Assembly (NCBI GenBank): GCA_005784505.1
Contig: VCAZ01000042.1
Span: 2,725,354 to 2,789,353, forward strand
DNA from: Bagarius yarrelli
Lineage: Eukaryota > Chordata > Actinopteri > Siluriformes > Sisoridae
Reading direction: 5' to 3'
Length of the DNA: 64,000 nt
The notes under the pieces were generated by a model. That model saw only the letters and a program-made list of their open reading frames with translations. It was not told the origin of the DNA and searched no databases. A program made the position numbers and the translations under genes. How positions within the stretch are numbered: position 1 is the first letter of the stretch; the number at the start of each line of letters is the position of its first letter. Shown one piece after another: positions 1 to 11,089 of the stretch.

Positions 1-939
1 AAGAGGCACCGCTTCCTGCTGTATGAAATATTGCATGGTCTCTCTTTTGTCTCATAAAAGTATTTATTGAAACCTAATAAATATTCATTAGATTGGAAAA
101 CCATTTAACCGCTCAGACACTAGGGGAACAAAATCACAGTTTTCAGTTTATGTTATTACTTTACTTTATTTTATCTTTAATCAGATTACAAGAAAGATTC
201 TGTGCCTTTAGCTGGGATAAGAGAAGGTCACAGATTTTTCTGATTTTATCGCAGCGGAACATCAAAAGCGTAGTAAGAACTGACCCCTGAGGGACTCCTG
301 CTTGTTAGGAAACCGGGGTAAGAGCACACGCTAAGCCATGATGCACCGCTCTGGAGCAAAAAGAGCTGATCGCCTTGAACCCTCAACCTTTTGGGCAGTA
401 AATCATTGATGCACCATCACTTTCCAATCAATTTAGCAGGTACACTCAAAACCAAGTCACGTCAAACCCCTGCTCAGGTACCGCTATCTGATGAGTCTTT
501 TCAAGGTTATCTCACCAGTTTTTAAAGGTTTAAAATGTTTGTGCCTCACGCAGTTGCTCTGTTGCGCCAGAGAGAAAGTTTGAAAGTTAACAATTTAGAC
601 ACATTTTGTTTCGATGGGTTTTTAATACCTTGATAAAGCTGGACTTGGTAATGTCACTTGTGCGAAAATTGATTAGTGATTAGTAAACAATTAAAGTAAG
701 AGAACAGTACGAGGAAAGCTTTGGAAGGTTTTGGGCTCTAATCTTGTTGCAATTATAAACATTTAAACTGAGCATTTTTTTATATCAGTTTATTTTATTT
801 ATTCATTTTATTTAATCATGAGATAGATGTCCTAAACAGAGGTTGCTACCCTAGGGGGTTGTTTCCGTAGGTCTGTTTTTCGACATCAGGACCGCCTCGC
901 CCTGTCCCTCCTATTCTAAATGACAGTCCCGAGAACCAC
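1..939. other. Unassigned AT-rich intronic or intergenic DNA
   Basis: No exon, RNA gene or mobile element could be recognised here on either strand. The short open frames show no domain pattern. By position it should belong to an upstream intron of the NELL gene that follows, but this is inference. Confidence 0.4.
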
Positions 940-2090
940 CCTGAAGAAGGGGGCATGGCTGTGAACGCCACTGTATAAGATATGAGGAGCTTCTTAGTAA
1001 AGTTTCTTTCATGCCGCTGCCTGCTTGGATGCCTCCTGGAACCTTCCTATGGCTGTGCCGACCACGGCGCCGAAGAGGCCAAAGGGGGAAAACAGTTAGT
1101 CCCGCAGGACTATCCTATGGGCAGGTCCTGCAGGTCAGCCATGCTGAGCCACAAATGTCTCTTTGTCTCTGACCGCCATCTCATTTATGTGCTAATGTGG
1201 AGTGCTAGATATGCAGGCTGGCATAGTTCCGGAACCATTTCTGGGTCAGCCTCGCCATCACTCAGGTTTTCTAGCAGGTCAGCCTCATATGCCTGTAGCA
1301 CCACCATGGTGTGCAAGCAGACTAGAATCTGGCCTACTGCCGTGTAGGCCTTCCCCACCAATGTTGCTGTAGCCCTTAACTGCTTAGAGGGAAGTATTGG
1401 AGCCTCCATCAATGCGGCTGTGCTAGGGAACAGATAGCTGACAAGCATTTGTTCTACCGCTGGCAACTGCAGATATCCCCTCTCCCTAAGGTCGACCACG
1501 TTAGCACAAGCTATTGGGGTGCCACTGTTGGAGGTCATAGTGTAGGGGTTCCTGCATAATTTCAAAACCTGGAAAGACTGGAAAGAATGGGAGGCCCTGA
1601 CTTAAAGGTGTATGTTTGTTATTAACGAACCGCTCGCCCAGCTTTTCAGAGCTTCGAGCGGTGGCCACTTGTAGCTGTAGCCTGGCTATGGCTCGCATAA
1701 TCAGATTTAAGAGCTCCTTAGACCCCGAGAACTGTGGCAGTGACACCAGGGTCTCCCTGCTGCCGATGCTCATCTGCTTCACCTCTTTTTTGGAAGTGGC
1801 AGAGAGAAAGAGCATGCTGCTGAAGCATGTGCTTCCAACTTCTCTGTTAGCACCGAGCTTGCAAGAGGCTCTAAGAGAGGGGAAGCTCTACATGCGAACT
1901 GATGCTATTAACCTCCGCTGCGCCTCGGCTGTGGCTGGGCCAAATCACCTGGTTGTAAGATATGGGTCGGGTATGGATAGCAGTCTTGTTGGCAACCATG
2001 TAGGCATTTTGTTTGAAAGTATGAAGCCAACAGTGGGAGAACTGGGTGAGCTGGGATCAAAACCTGGAAACAGGCTTTTAGGTACTTTAG
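940..2090 (-). mobile_element. DIRS-type retrotransposon fragment, gag-like region
   Basis: Read on the minus strand, this segment carries the gag-like first ORF of a fish DIRS (tyrosine-recombinase) retrotransposon. The longest clean piece (1565 to 1185) contains LRERGYLQLPAVEQMLVSYL, then APILPSKQLRATATLVGKAY and CLHTMVVLQAY, a pattern I know from fish DIRS gag proteins. Upstream in the element (1815 to 1501) GLPFFP marks the preceding part; downstream, around 1160 to 1000, GLFGAVVGTAIGRFQEASKQ is readable in another frame. The frame changes several times and stops occur, so it is a pseudogene. No terminal repeat, reverse transcriptase or recombinase is visible next to it. The element stops close to the start of the direct repeat at 2103. 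Confidence 0.75.
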
Positions 2091-2507
2091 TTTAGTTACT
2101 TTAGTTACTGCCTAACACGCAGTTTTAAAATCCAGTGTAAAACCCTGTTTGCATAATTTCTGCGGCCTTAAACAAAGACCGCTCACTTTATTTTCTGCAA
2201 CAACTGCAGATATACAGGATTATCTGGAGAATAAGGTTTTTCGGCTCCAGAGCGCCTACAAGCTTCTTCACCTGGTCACGGAGCTTAAACAGAGGAACGT
2301 CTCAAAAGAAACAAGAGAGCAACGCGCGTCCAGGAAGCAAACATCAACTCCATGAACTTTATATATTTATACCACTGTGCAATCGAAATCTCCGATCCGA
2401 TTGGTCGGATCCGTTTGTTTCTACAGTAACAGCTGAAATAAAGGGACTTACACAACGCAGTCTACAAGGGATTTTTAATAGAAAAAATAATAATTTGTAG
2501 CAAAACA

Positions 2508-2556
2508 GCTATAAACTAGCTATAAACTAGCTATAAACTAGCTATAAACTAGCTAC
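2508..2556. repeat. 11-bp tandem repeat CTATAAACTAG
   Basis: About four head-to-tail copies, reduced to three in the second duplication copy (about 4684-4720). The unit is partly self-complementary (CTAG ends). The copy-number change between otherwise near-identical blocks shows that it has slipped since duplication. Confidence 0.85.
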
Positions 2557-2559
2557 AAA

Positions 2560-2692
2560 TGCTTTTAACCATCTGGCAGATGCCTTCAACAATACAGATT
2601 TACATTTATCTCATGTTTTTAATCTAATTGAGCAGTCGAGCTCATAACCTCCTGATCAACAGTCCAACATGTTAACCAGCTACCACTTCATG
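2560..2692 (-). mobile_element. tRNA-derived SINE, minus strand
   Basis: On the minus strand the order is a degenerate A-box/B-box head (GGTAGCTGGTTAACATGTTG... then a diverged B box), then TGAGATAAATGTAAATCTGT and a CATCTGCCAGATG tail. This is the same layout as the better preserved plus-strand copies at 26395 and 49670. Confidence 0.65.
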
Positions 2693-2840
2693 AAAAAAGA
2701 TTTTCTCGTTTCAGATATTTTGGTAAAATCATTTATTTTAGGAAATATTTCAATGGCTCAGTATTTCAGTTGTTTTAATTTTTTCGAGCTGCAGAGAGAA
2801 AAAAAAGGATATAAATATTGAAAATGGCGTTTTAGATTGA

Positions 2841-3770
2841 CAGCAAGATCTATGGGTGATTTTTTAAAGTTTTTTTATCTTCTTTTTAAGAACATAGAAC
2901 ATAGTCAGAAAGATTAGAAAGCTAGGTGTCCTAAGGCATCTGTCTGCTTGCAGTTGAGAGACCAGACTGTGTCAGAGTTGTGTGGATGGTAGAATTGACC
3001 TTGCCTGCAAAAGTATGTGGAAAATATGGCAGGATTAATTGTTAAGGAAAAAAGAATGGAGATGAGCTAAAAATCAATACTTTATGTGATGTAACAGTGA
3101 AAGTTGGAGGAGGTGGAATGATGCTGTGAACCAGCTATGGCCTCAGGAGCTACCGAAGAAGGCAGTGACCTTTAAAAATGAAAAGGTCAATGGAATAATA
3201 ATAGATTTATGAAGTTCAGAGGAAAAAAGAAGGAAGAGATTAGTAGCCAACTTGTCCAAGTGAAAGTATAACGCTAGTTATTCTGGTGTAATGAAATAAG
3301 AGGATTCATCACTTCGTTCTCAGAGAGAAAAATAACACATGCGCCAACGCATTCCTAGTGCATGTCTGAGCACTCGGAGAAGGTCAGATGAAAAGGCATC
3401 TTAAAGAGAAAGAAGTAGGTTTATCTTTATTGTTTTGCATCTGCAGCAAAAAAAAAAATGTTTTATTTATTTCCTTGACTTTTGTTAATCTCTTTAGAAG
3501 GAAATGCGAATGTTTTCATCGTCTGAGTCAGAATCTGCTAGTAGTCCCTCTGTTGCATATAGACACTGTGGTATAACAGGTCTTTTTTTTTTTTTCCAAA
3601 TCTACATCTTGCACATTAAAAAGAAAAAAGTTTATTCTTCAGCTGCGTGACTGCTGTGATTGACAAAAGGTTAAACAATTTTCTTATCAGGACACATGAA
3701 TAACAGCAACCATCACCCAGGCCTAAAACGGCGAGAAAGTTTTTACGCTATTAATTAAATGATGGACAAT

Positions 3771-3773
<3 letters not shown>
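2841..3773. other. Unassigned AT-rich spacer between the two duplicated blocks
   Basis: No coding or known-repeat signal was found. The open frame at 3388-3576 has no recognisable domain and sits in AT-rich DNA. Confidence 0.4.

Positions 3774-3803
<30 letters not shown>
3774..3803. repeat. (TG)n microsatellite
   Basis: About 14 uninterrupted TG dinucleotides, followed by a short GA run. Confidence 0.95.
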
Positions 3804-3814
<11 letters not shown>

Positions 3815-3837
3815 TGTCTCAGACATTTACCTAAGGT

Positions 3838-4240
3838 AACAGGGAAGCTCAGTGGTTAAAGCTCAGTGGTTAAAGCTCAGTGGTTAAAGCTCAGTGGTTA
3901 AAGCTCAGTGGTTAAAGCTCAGTGGTTAAAGCTCAGTGGTTCAAGCTCAGTAAAGCCAGTTTTTCAAGCCAGTGGTTAAAGCTCAGTGGTTAAAGCTCAG
4001 TGGTTAAAGGGGTCTCAGTGGTTCAAAGCTCAGTGGTTTAAGCAGTGGTTAAAGCTCAGTGGTTAAAGCTCAGTGGTTAAAGCTCAGTGGTTAAAGCTCA
4101 GTGGTTGAGGCGCTAATCTGCGAATCGGAAGATCTTGGTCAGCTGCCCCGCTGGACCCCTTATCAAGGTCCATAACTGCAGAGTTATATAACAATGAAAC
4201 ATAAGATAAATGTGAGTCTAAAACAGCGCTCTGTTAGTTT
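3838..4240 (+). repeat. 14-bp minisatellite made from the A box of a SINE, with the SINE body attached
   Basis: The unit AGCTCAGTGGTTAA is repeated about 16 times between 3845 and 4108, with a few broken units near 3950-4030. The last unit runs straight into GAGGCGCTAATCTGCGAATC and a diverged SINE body (GGACCCCTTATCAAGGTCC, AAGATAAATGTGAGTC). The unit matches the RNA polymerase III A box of the tRNA-derived SINEs in this window (GGCTCAGTGGTTAA), so the array appears to have grown from the head of this SINE. Confidence 0.85.
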
Positions 4241-4294
4241 TATTTCTTGGCATGAAATCTTTTCTAAAGTCCAGATCAGTTGGGGCCGAAGTAG

Positions 4295-5007
4295 AGTTAC
4301 TGCCTAACACGCAGTTTGAAAATCCAGTGTAAAACCCTGTTTGCATAATTTCTGCGGCCTCACTTTATTTTCTGCAACAACTGCAGATATACAGGATTAT
4401 CTGGAGAATAAGGTTTTTCGGCTCCAGAGCGCCTACAAGCTTCTTCACCTGGTCACGGAGCTTAAACAGAGGAACGTCTCAAAAGAAACAAGAGAGCAAC
4501 GCGCGTCCAGGAAGCAAACATCAACTCCATGAACTTTATATATTTATACCACTGTGCAATCGAAATCTCCGATCCGATTGGTCGGATCCGTTTGTTTCTA
4601 CAGTAACAGCTGAAATAAAGGGACTTACACAACGCAGTCTACAAGGGATTTTTAATAGAAAAAATACTAATTTGTAGCAAAACAGCTATAAACTAGCTAT
4701 AAACTAGCTATAAACTAGCTACAAATGCTTTTAACCATCTGGCAGATGCCTTCAACAATACAGATTTACATTTATCTCATGTTTTTAATCTAATTGAGCA
4801 GTCGAGCTCATAACCTCCTGATCAACAGTCCAACATGTTAACCAGCTACCACTTCATGAAAAAAGATTTTCTCGTTTCAGATATTTTGGTAAAATCATTT
4901 ATTTTAGGAAATATTTCAATGGCTCAGTATTTCAGTTGTTTTAATTTTTTCGAGCTGCAGAGAGAAAAAAAAGGATATAAATATTCAATAACGGCGTTTT
5001 AGATTGA
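4295..5007. repeat. Direct repeat, copy 2 of the 0.7-kb duplicated block
   Basis: Second copy of the block at 2103-2840, same orientation. The small open frame (4341-4532), the AATAAA, the 11-base tandem (three units) and the reverse SINE (about 4735-4857) are all present. Beyond 5007 the flanks no longer match those after 2840. The high identity suggests a recent event or an assembly duplication. Confidence 0.9.
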
Positions 5008-5284
5008 GGAAAAACAATAACAAGAAATATAACGTCATTATTTTTTATTTGAAAAGATTGTTTGCTAAACTCATATAATCTGGTTATGTGTGATGGTATT
5101 ACATCTAATCATTAGCACATTCCGCTCGCACAAGACCTTTGCTGGAAATGTTAATTCACCCCCTCGGTCTCAGACAAACTATTTTTAGTGAGAAATTGAA
5201 TAAAAGTAAAACAAAAAAAAAAGTTAAAGTCTCCGTTAAGGGCATTTATTTTACATTTAGAGAAAAATATGTTTATTACATTAT

Positions 5285-5450
5285 TACAATGGCATTTCGG
5301 CAGACGCTCCCCGCTTATCCACAGTGACATACATTATTCTCTGTTATACAATTTAGGGCTCAGAGGCCCAGCACTGGTAGCTTGGTGGTGCTGGGAATCA
5401 AACCCTGGTCTTCAAATTAGTAGACCTTAGTCACTGCTCTAACACTTTCC
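5285..5450 (-). mobile_element. tRNA-derived SINE, minus strand
   Basis: Reads on the minus strand as a diverged B-box head, GATTCCCAGCACCACCAAGC, a GGGCCTCTGAGCC-type box and a tail close to GTCTGCCGAAATGCC. Part of the family described at 49670. Confidence 0.75.
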
Positions 5451-6639
5451 ACTTTAAGTAGGAACTTACCAAGTTAGGAAAGTTTCCAAACATGGGATAA
5501 CGAAAAATTCTAAAAACACAGACATGAATTCAGGACTGTGGTTTTATCCTGTCATCATAAAGAAGATCTCGTTACTTTTTTTTCTCTCATTTCCACAAGA
5601 ATCAACAGAATGTCTAAGAGTAAAATCATTTATTAGAGTAATAATTAATTAATCAGTGGAGATAATGTTGAGAAGCTTTCAGTTAATCTTAAGGGTGTTC
5701 AGTGGGTTAAAATTCATAATGAAGGAAGGCAGGATGAAAGGATGGATGGATGGATGGATGGATGGATGGATTAAAAGGGCCACTTTGGGTTTACATTTAA
5801 ATACAGCTATGAATGTTTAGCACTAAATAGTTGCAGGAAATGAATAGATTGTGTCATCTAATATTCTAACAAGCCAGACTTTGCTATATTTAATAAAAAG
5901 TGTTAAAAACACTACTGTATCCTATCTGATGCCAACAATCTTAGTGAAGGTAGAATTCAGATGTGCAGAGCATTAACACATATAAAAATATTTGTGCATT
6001 TGCCATGCGTATCTGCATGTCTTCCGTCATAATTCGCTCAGAAGCTCGTTGGAGAATTGCTTTCTTCGCCAGAAGCCTTTGAAGGATGAGTGCGAACGTA
6101 AAGGGTAAATGAGGTGATTTTCATCACAGAAGGGAGTAATAAGTCTGCAGGGACGTGATAGCACTTCGGAGAAAAGCGTCCTATACATCATCATAAAAAA
6201 CACTTCTCTTTTTTCTGAAGGGGTTTCCGTCTGTGCTGAAAGTAGTTGAGTCCTGTACTGCGATGAATTATCCTGATATTGACATGTTCGATCGCTGGGT
6301 TTATAAAAAAATATCCGCAAGAGTAACAGCCTGTTGCTATTCCTGAAACTTGGTCAGTGACAGATATAATTCTTAATACAATTTATTCAAAAATCATTAG
6401 AACTTATGTTGTCTGTGTGCACGTCGATGGCCACAGCTCTTGTGTTCGAAAGCCTGGAACCATAAAAATAAGGTCAAAGAAAAAGAAACAAGACTTTCTT
6501 TACCTGCCCAGATGTTTAGCTGCTTGATGAGTTTATCACTTAACAGTGCATCCAGTTGGGCTAAGCAATTAAATAAAGCTGTGTAACAATCTTTTGATAG
6601 TTCATTAGGAGTCCATGCACAGGGAACCAATGCATTGCA
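5451..6639. other. Unassigned DNA with a (GGAT)n microsatellite
   Basis: The only clear structure is about seven GGAT units at 5741-5770. No exon or element was recognised in the rest, including the two minus-strand open frames at 6027-6657. Confidence 0.4.
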
Positions 6640-6790
6640 AGACACATTTACACACACTCACACCGTTATTTACACACAATTTTTTGATGTCAGTCAGTCT
6701 ACAGTGTGTGTTTGGACTAGGGAGGAAACCCCAGAAGCACAGGTAGAACATGCAAACTCTGTGGATGCAGGAGTGGATACTCCATTAAAC
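6640..6790 (-). repeat. Fragment of a dispersed LINE 3'-end-type repeat
   Basis: Contains CACACACTCACACC, then TTTGGACTAGGGAGGAAACC and AGAACATGCAAACTC. These match, in the same order, the better preserved copies at 14040-14390 and (opposite strand) 22117-22400. I take it as a piece of the same family, tentatively a LINE 3' end. Confidence 0.65.
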
Positions 6791-6939
6791 GTGTAAGCGA
6801 GACTGTTTCTTGCAATAGGGTAACTCCCCTCTGAAGAGACTCCAGGTTCCCTGGAAAGACTCCCATGACCCTGTACAACAATCACACCAGTTTCTACCAC
6901 TGAATTCAATCTACTTCTCTTGCCATCTAGGATGTTACC

Positions 6940-7050
6940 TACATGGTACTAGTACCACCAAGCTTCCACTGCTAGGCCCATGAGCAGGGCCCTTAACGCT
7001 TAACTTCTCGGTTAAATAAGGGAAAATGCCATAAATTTACATTATTATTT
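6940..7050 (+). mobile_element. tRNA-derived SINE, 5'-truncated fragment
   Basis: Has GTACCACCAAGCTTCCACTG, then GGCCCATGAGCAGGGCCCTTAA and GGTTAAATAAGG, the central and 3' parts of the SINE family. The promoter boxes are missing. Confidence 0.6.
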
Positions 7051-7984
7051 TACTATTTGTCCATCTTTCATATACCTGAAATGATCCACAGCAAAATTGG
7101 TCATCTTTCTGCCTAGGTTGGTACAGTAATATGGGGCTTCAAGGGCCTCCAGTAATTAAGAGAGACCCCACTCTGGTTATCTTGAGGTAATACCAAACAT
7201 GCAGGCAACAGGCCCTTTTTTTTAGAAAGAAGTGTTATAAGCTTTCAACCCCTGAAGAGATGTTTCGCCGTCCCCAGTCAGTAAGCAAAACCTTGTGATT
7301 TTCGGTCTTCCTTGGAGATCCAGTCCCAAGGTCTTGCATCATAAGAAGGCTAGTCTCTGATTCCTGCTGAGATGTCAGACAGAACTGTTTGATATTTGTG
7401 TTCAATTCTTAGGCTTAGCTAGGACTTCTGAAGTCTTTTAGTTATTGCAAGCCTGAGGAAACACCTCTTCTGCTGTCAGCACCTTCAGCTTTCTCAGCAG
7501 GTGGCACAGCATCTGCCACACATACAGTAGCATTATTAGTCTGTGTTGATGAGTTATGTTGCCTGTTGAGGAGATCTTTTTAGAATTTATTTAGAATCCA
7601 GGTGCCACCTTGACACCCAGGATTTTTTAGGTGCTGACAATGTCATCAGTCTGCCTTGTAGAGCTAAGAGGTGCTTCCAAGGACCTCATCCACAGGGTGT
7701 GCAAGAGGAGCAGGGGCTCCTGCCATCATTTCTTTGTGCTACCTTCAGTTTGCATTGCTTCCGTAGCTATTGATTGAAGAGCAGCGATGTGAAGAAACTT
7801 ATCCAGTTCTAAGAAGAGGTTGTAAATTATATAGTCTTCATTGGATTTATTACCTTGATGTCTGATCTTGGTGTTGATCTTACTATAGAAGGTATTACGT
7901 TATCCACTACACTACTCATAGGGTTTTGTTGACAAAAAGTTAAAGTAAGTGAAATTTATAAAAAAAAAAAGCAAAAAGTGATGT
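7051..7984. other. Unassigned DNA
   Basis: Moderate GC, no long open frame and no repeat family recognised on either strand. It may be an old degraded transposon, but nothing in it proves this. Confidence 0.35.
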
Positions 7985-9200
7985 TAAAGTGATGTTATAT
8001 CATAAAAGTCGGGGCTGAAGAAATCGCAGGCCACTCCATTTAAGGTACACCAGCCTTCAGCAGCTATTCCCCAATGATGCAACCTCGATGAGCTGGAAAA
8101 TAGCCGTCCATGAAGATGAAATTAGGCCTGTGTTGTTCATGCATCTGGACAAATGATGTTATTCAGGTAGTACTGGCTTGTCAATTCAATTCAATTCAAT
8201 TCAGTTTTATTTGTATAGCGCTTTTCACAATGTATGATTGTCACAAAAGCAGCTTTACAATTGAAGAAATTATAAAACAGAATTAAACATAAATCAGTTT
8301 GTCCCTGATGAGCAAGCCGGGGGCGACGGGGTGGCAAGGAAAAACTCCCTAAGATGAGATAGGACAAAGAAACCTTGAGAGGAACCAGACTCAGCAGGGA
8401 ACCCATCCTCATTTGGGTGAAAACAGGTAGCAGGGATCATGAGATTACATCGTGTGTGTGTAAAACAACTATAATCATTAGTCCTTAGAGCAGCCGAAAA
8501 ACGTCTTTTTATGGCGAAGTGGGTCGTCCTAGATCGCCCGGTGATGCCTCATCCGCTGGGCAGGTCACAGGGAAGGGACCCACAGGACGGGCCGGTGTGG
8601 GGTCTGGATCACCGGCAGCTCCGTTGTGGCGTATGTAGCTCAACAGAGAGTCACCAGATGTAGGGCAGTTCTGTATTGAGTAGACACACCTGCTCAGACT
8701 GTAACACCGCCACCACCAAAGACTTGTCTGGTGAAAACAGTGGCTGATGCTTAGCGCTCTCCTTGCGTCTTCAACATCGTTGGCGGCCATCATTTCTGCT
8801 CAATGTGAACTGACTTTTATCAGAGACCAGCAGTGAGCCTCACTGGTCCCTCCTCAAGCGTAAATGCTCCCTGACCCATGCATAATGCCTGTAAATGGTG
8901 GCCTTCCAGGTTGTATAGCATGCGAACTTGGGGGCCTCTCACCTCCTTTAAATGTACCTAGAGTTGAGTGGCATTTATTATCTGGTTTCGCAGGGCACTG
9001 TTCAAAATTAAGCAATCATCAACGTGGGATGTGGCCAAAGGACGTCCACCTCTATGCCTTTCTGTGACTCTTCTAGTCTCTGTACCTCGGTCACAACCTG
9101 CTGATGACACTCTGTGATGCGCTAAGCTCAGTGGCCACTTGCCTCTGAGAACATACTGTTTGAAGCCTCGCAACGGCTAGGTATTGTTGATCAATTGTTA
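7985..9200 (-). mobile_element. Tc1-like DNA transposon remnant, split by a later repeat insertion
   Basis: On the minus strand the N-terminal DNA-binding part of a Tc1-type transposase is at 9173-8800 (RRVTERHRGGRPLATSHVDD, then LILNSALRNQIINATQL) and the catalytic part at 8165-7990 (QHRPNFIFMDGYFPAHRG, then LKAGVP and MEWPA). In Tc1 proteins this last block is normally FMDDNAPAH; here one acidic residue is Gly. Several stops and frame changes are present. The two halves are separated by an unrelated dispersed repeat (8184-8799), which therefore inserted later. Terminal inverted repeats were not identified. Confidence 0.8.
8184..8799. repeat. Dispersed fish repeat beginning with a TTCAA array, inserted in the Tc1 remnant
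   Basis: Begins with four to five AATTC units, then GTATAGCGCTTTTCACAATG, CAAAGCAGCTTTACAATTGA-like sequence and CTGATGAGCAAGCCGGGGGC. Shorter relatives are at 9488-9732 (front half) and 61755-62080 (back half, sharing GGTCACAGGGAAGGG and GGGGTCTGGATCACYGGCAG). No coding capacity is visible; the class is unknown to me. Confidence 0.85.
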
Positions 9201-9487
9201 GATGTCGTCTTTGTCTGTTTAGATATCAATCGTAATTGAACCAGAAAATGTATTGGTCGAGTCATGGATCAAACACTAGTTGGGAATTTTGCCATTACAC
9301 AGTGTTAGAGAACAGCAACAGAATACGGAAAAAAAGTACTGAACAGTTGGACATGTGCATTTAAAGTGTAGAGAAGACCAACTTACCTTCACCTGTAAAA
9401 GTTATAGTGCATTTAAGGTGCATCATGAAATTTCACAGGAAAGCCGAATATCCTTAAGTTTTTTGTAAGTAGTGTATGTTGAACAGC
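9201..9487. other. Unassigned flank of the Tc1 remnant
   Basis: May contain the outer end of the transposon, but I could not define a terminal inverted repeat. No other signal. Confidence 0.35.
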
Positions 9488-9732
9488 TAATTCAATTCAA
9501 TTCAATTCAGTTTTATGTTGTATAGCGCTTTTCACAATGATGATTGTCACAAAGCAGCTTTTACAATTGAAGAAATTATAAACATACAGGAATTAACATA
9601 AATCAGTTTGTCCCTGATGAGCAAGCCGGGGCGACGGTGGGCAAGGAAAAACTCCCTAAGATGAGATAGGAAGAAACCTTGAGAGGAACCAGACTCAGCA
9701 GGGAACCCATCCTCATTTGGGTGAAAACAATG
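9488..9732. repeat. Dispersed fish repeat, second copy (front half)
   Basis: Same family and orientation as 8184-8799: AATTC array, TATAGCGCTTTTCACAATG, GCAAGCCGGGGCGACGG, GAGGAACCAGACTCAGCAGG. It stops after CCTCATTTGGGTGAAAACA, where the longer copy continues. Confidence 0.9.
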
Positions 9733-9756
9733 TCTGCGAAATGATGTCTGGAAATG

Positions 9757-9945
9757 GTGGTGGTTCTGTGGTTAAAGTGTTAAACTGATGATTGGCAGGG
9801 TGTTGGGTTCAATTCGTATCGCAATCAAGCTGCCACTACCAGGAACCTGAACAAGGCTCTTAACCTTTAACTGCTCAGCTGGCAGTAGGGCAACTGCAAA
9901 TTGTCGCGAAACCGCTTTAAAAAAAAACCGCTAAATAGATGAGTA
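9757..9945 (+). mobile_element. tRNA-derived SINE
   Basis: Diverged A box, B box GGGTTCAATTCG, then AAGCTGCCACTACCAGGAACC, AAGGCTCTTAACCTTTAACTG and an A-rich tail with ACCGCT repeats. A fuller, more diverged member of the family. Confidence 0.75.
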
Positions 9946-10911
9946 TAGCGTTTGGGTCATGACTTCAAAAATATGTTCAGACATTCATTAACCAACTGTG
10001 CAGCATCTGGAAATGATCCAAACTAGTCTCATTTCATTTAGGAGAAAAGGGGTGTTCCAGTGAATTAATAAATAACCCAACACTCGTCCAATCATGTCAC
10101 AGGTTACCGGGGTGATTTTTGGCTCATTGTAAAGAAGCACATAATTATCACAGATCTGTGACATGAAAATAACCAATTAATTTAATATTTACTGCAAAGA
10201 ATACAAAAGGAAAAAAGAGAAGCAGAGAGAGAGAGAGACAGGGTAGAAAGAAAAAATACACTAATAAATAAAAAAAATTCTCTCTGTCTCTATCTTTCTC
10301 TCTTTTTCTGTCTTTTTCTCTTTTCTCTCACTCTCTCTCTCTCTATGTCTCTCTCTTTCTCTTTCTCGCAGGTTAATTAAAACACGGAGTGTGTGTCAAT
10401 AGGCTGCTGTTCCTCCAGCACTCTGTAGTTAAATTCATGTTTCACATTATGAAAGCTGCATGAAAAAGAGTAACATCGCAAACACCACTTTAATCATACA
10501 GCATCAAAAATTACACCGTCTTCTATAAATATATATAAATATATATAAATAAAATATAAATAGCCAGGTGTGTGTGGGTGTGTGTGTGTGTGTGTGTTTG
10601 TGTGTACTTATATATTCTCCTGACTGTCAACATATATTAAATCTGCATGAAATAAATGAGATGTAACAATCAGGTGTCCCAATACTTTTGGCCATATAAG
10701 TTTGTGTAGTCTGGTTTTCTGCCTGAGGTCCTGCTGAGATTTAAAGAGCTTCTCATAGAGATATAAAGATCACCGATCTGCTACTGCCGGGCCCCTAAGT
10801 GAGGCCCTTAACTTTAAATCTGAATTAAAATCATTTAAGTAAACCAAAGAAAGCAGTAAAGAACAAAATCCTTTTTGAGATGAAACTCCATGATGAACAG
10901 CCACAGTGTCT

Positions 10912-10948
<37 letters not shown>

Positions 10949-11089
10949 CTATCTAATTAGTCTCAGTTAAACGAACCCTACAGTTACAAACTGACGCAGA
11001 ACAAAAATCGATGTAATTACTGTAAAAAACCAGAAGAAGAGCAGACTGCGATTCCTCACTTCATCCAATACATTACAGACAGACGCAGA
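9946..11089. other. Unassigned DNA with several microsatellites
   Basis: Contains a GA then TC rich stretch (about 10220-10370), (TG)n at about 10570-10605, (CA)n at about 10915-10946 and a short SINE scrap around 10778-10815 (CGGGCCCCTAAGTGAGGCCC). No exon seen. Confidence 0.5.

Larger units (their letters stand above)
2103..2840. repeat. Direct repeat, copy 1 of a 0.7-kb duplicated block
   Basis: This block is almost identical to 4295-5007. Both begin at AGTTACTGCCTAACACGCAG and end at GCGTTTTAGATTGA. Differences seen are a 14-base or so insertion near 2164-2178 and one extra unit of an 11-base CTATAAACTAG tandem (four units here, three in copy 2), plus a few substitutions. Inside it are a 60-70 residue open frame (2149-2355), a TATA-like stretch at about 2361, an AATAAA at about 2436 and a reverse-oriented SINE. 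The two copies may be a tandem duplication with a 2192-base period or solo-like terminal repeats; no integrase or RT lies between them. Confidence 0.9.

Noticed and set aside
3838..4110. CRISPR-like array
   Set aside because: The 14-base units are head to tail without unique spacers, in a vertebrate genome, and derive from a SINE box.
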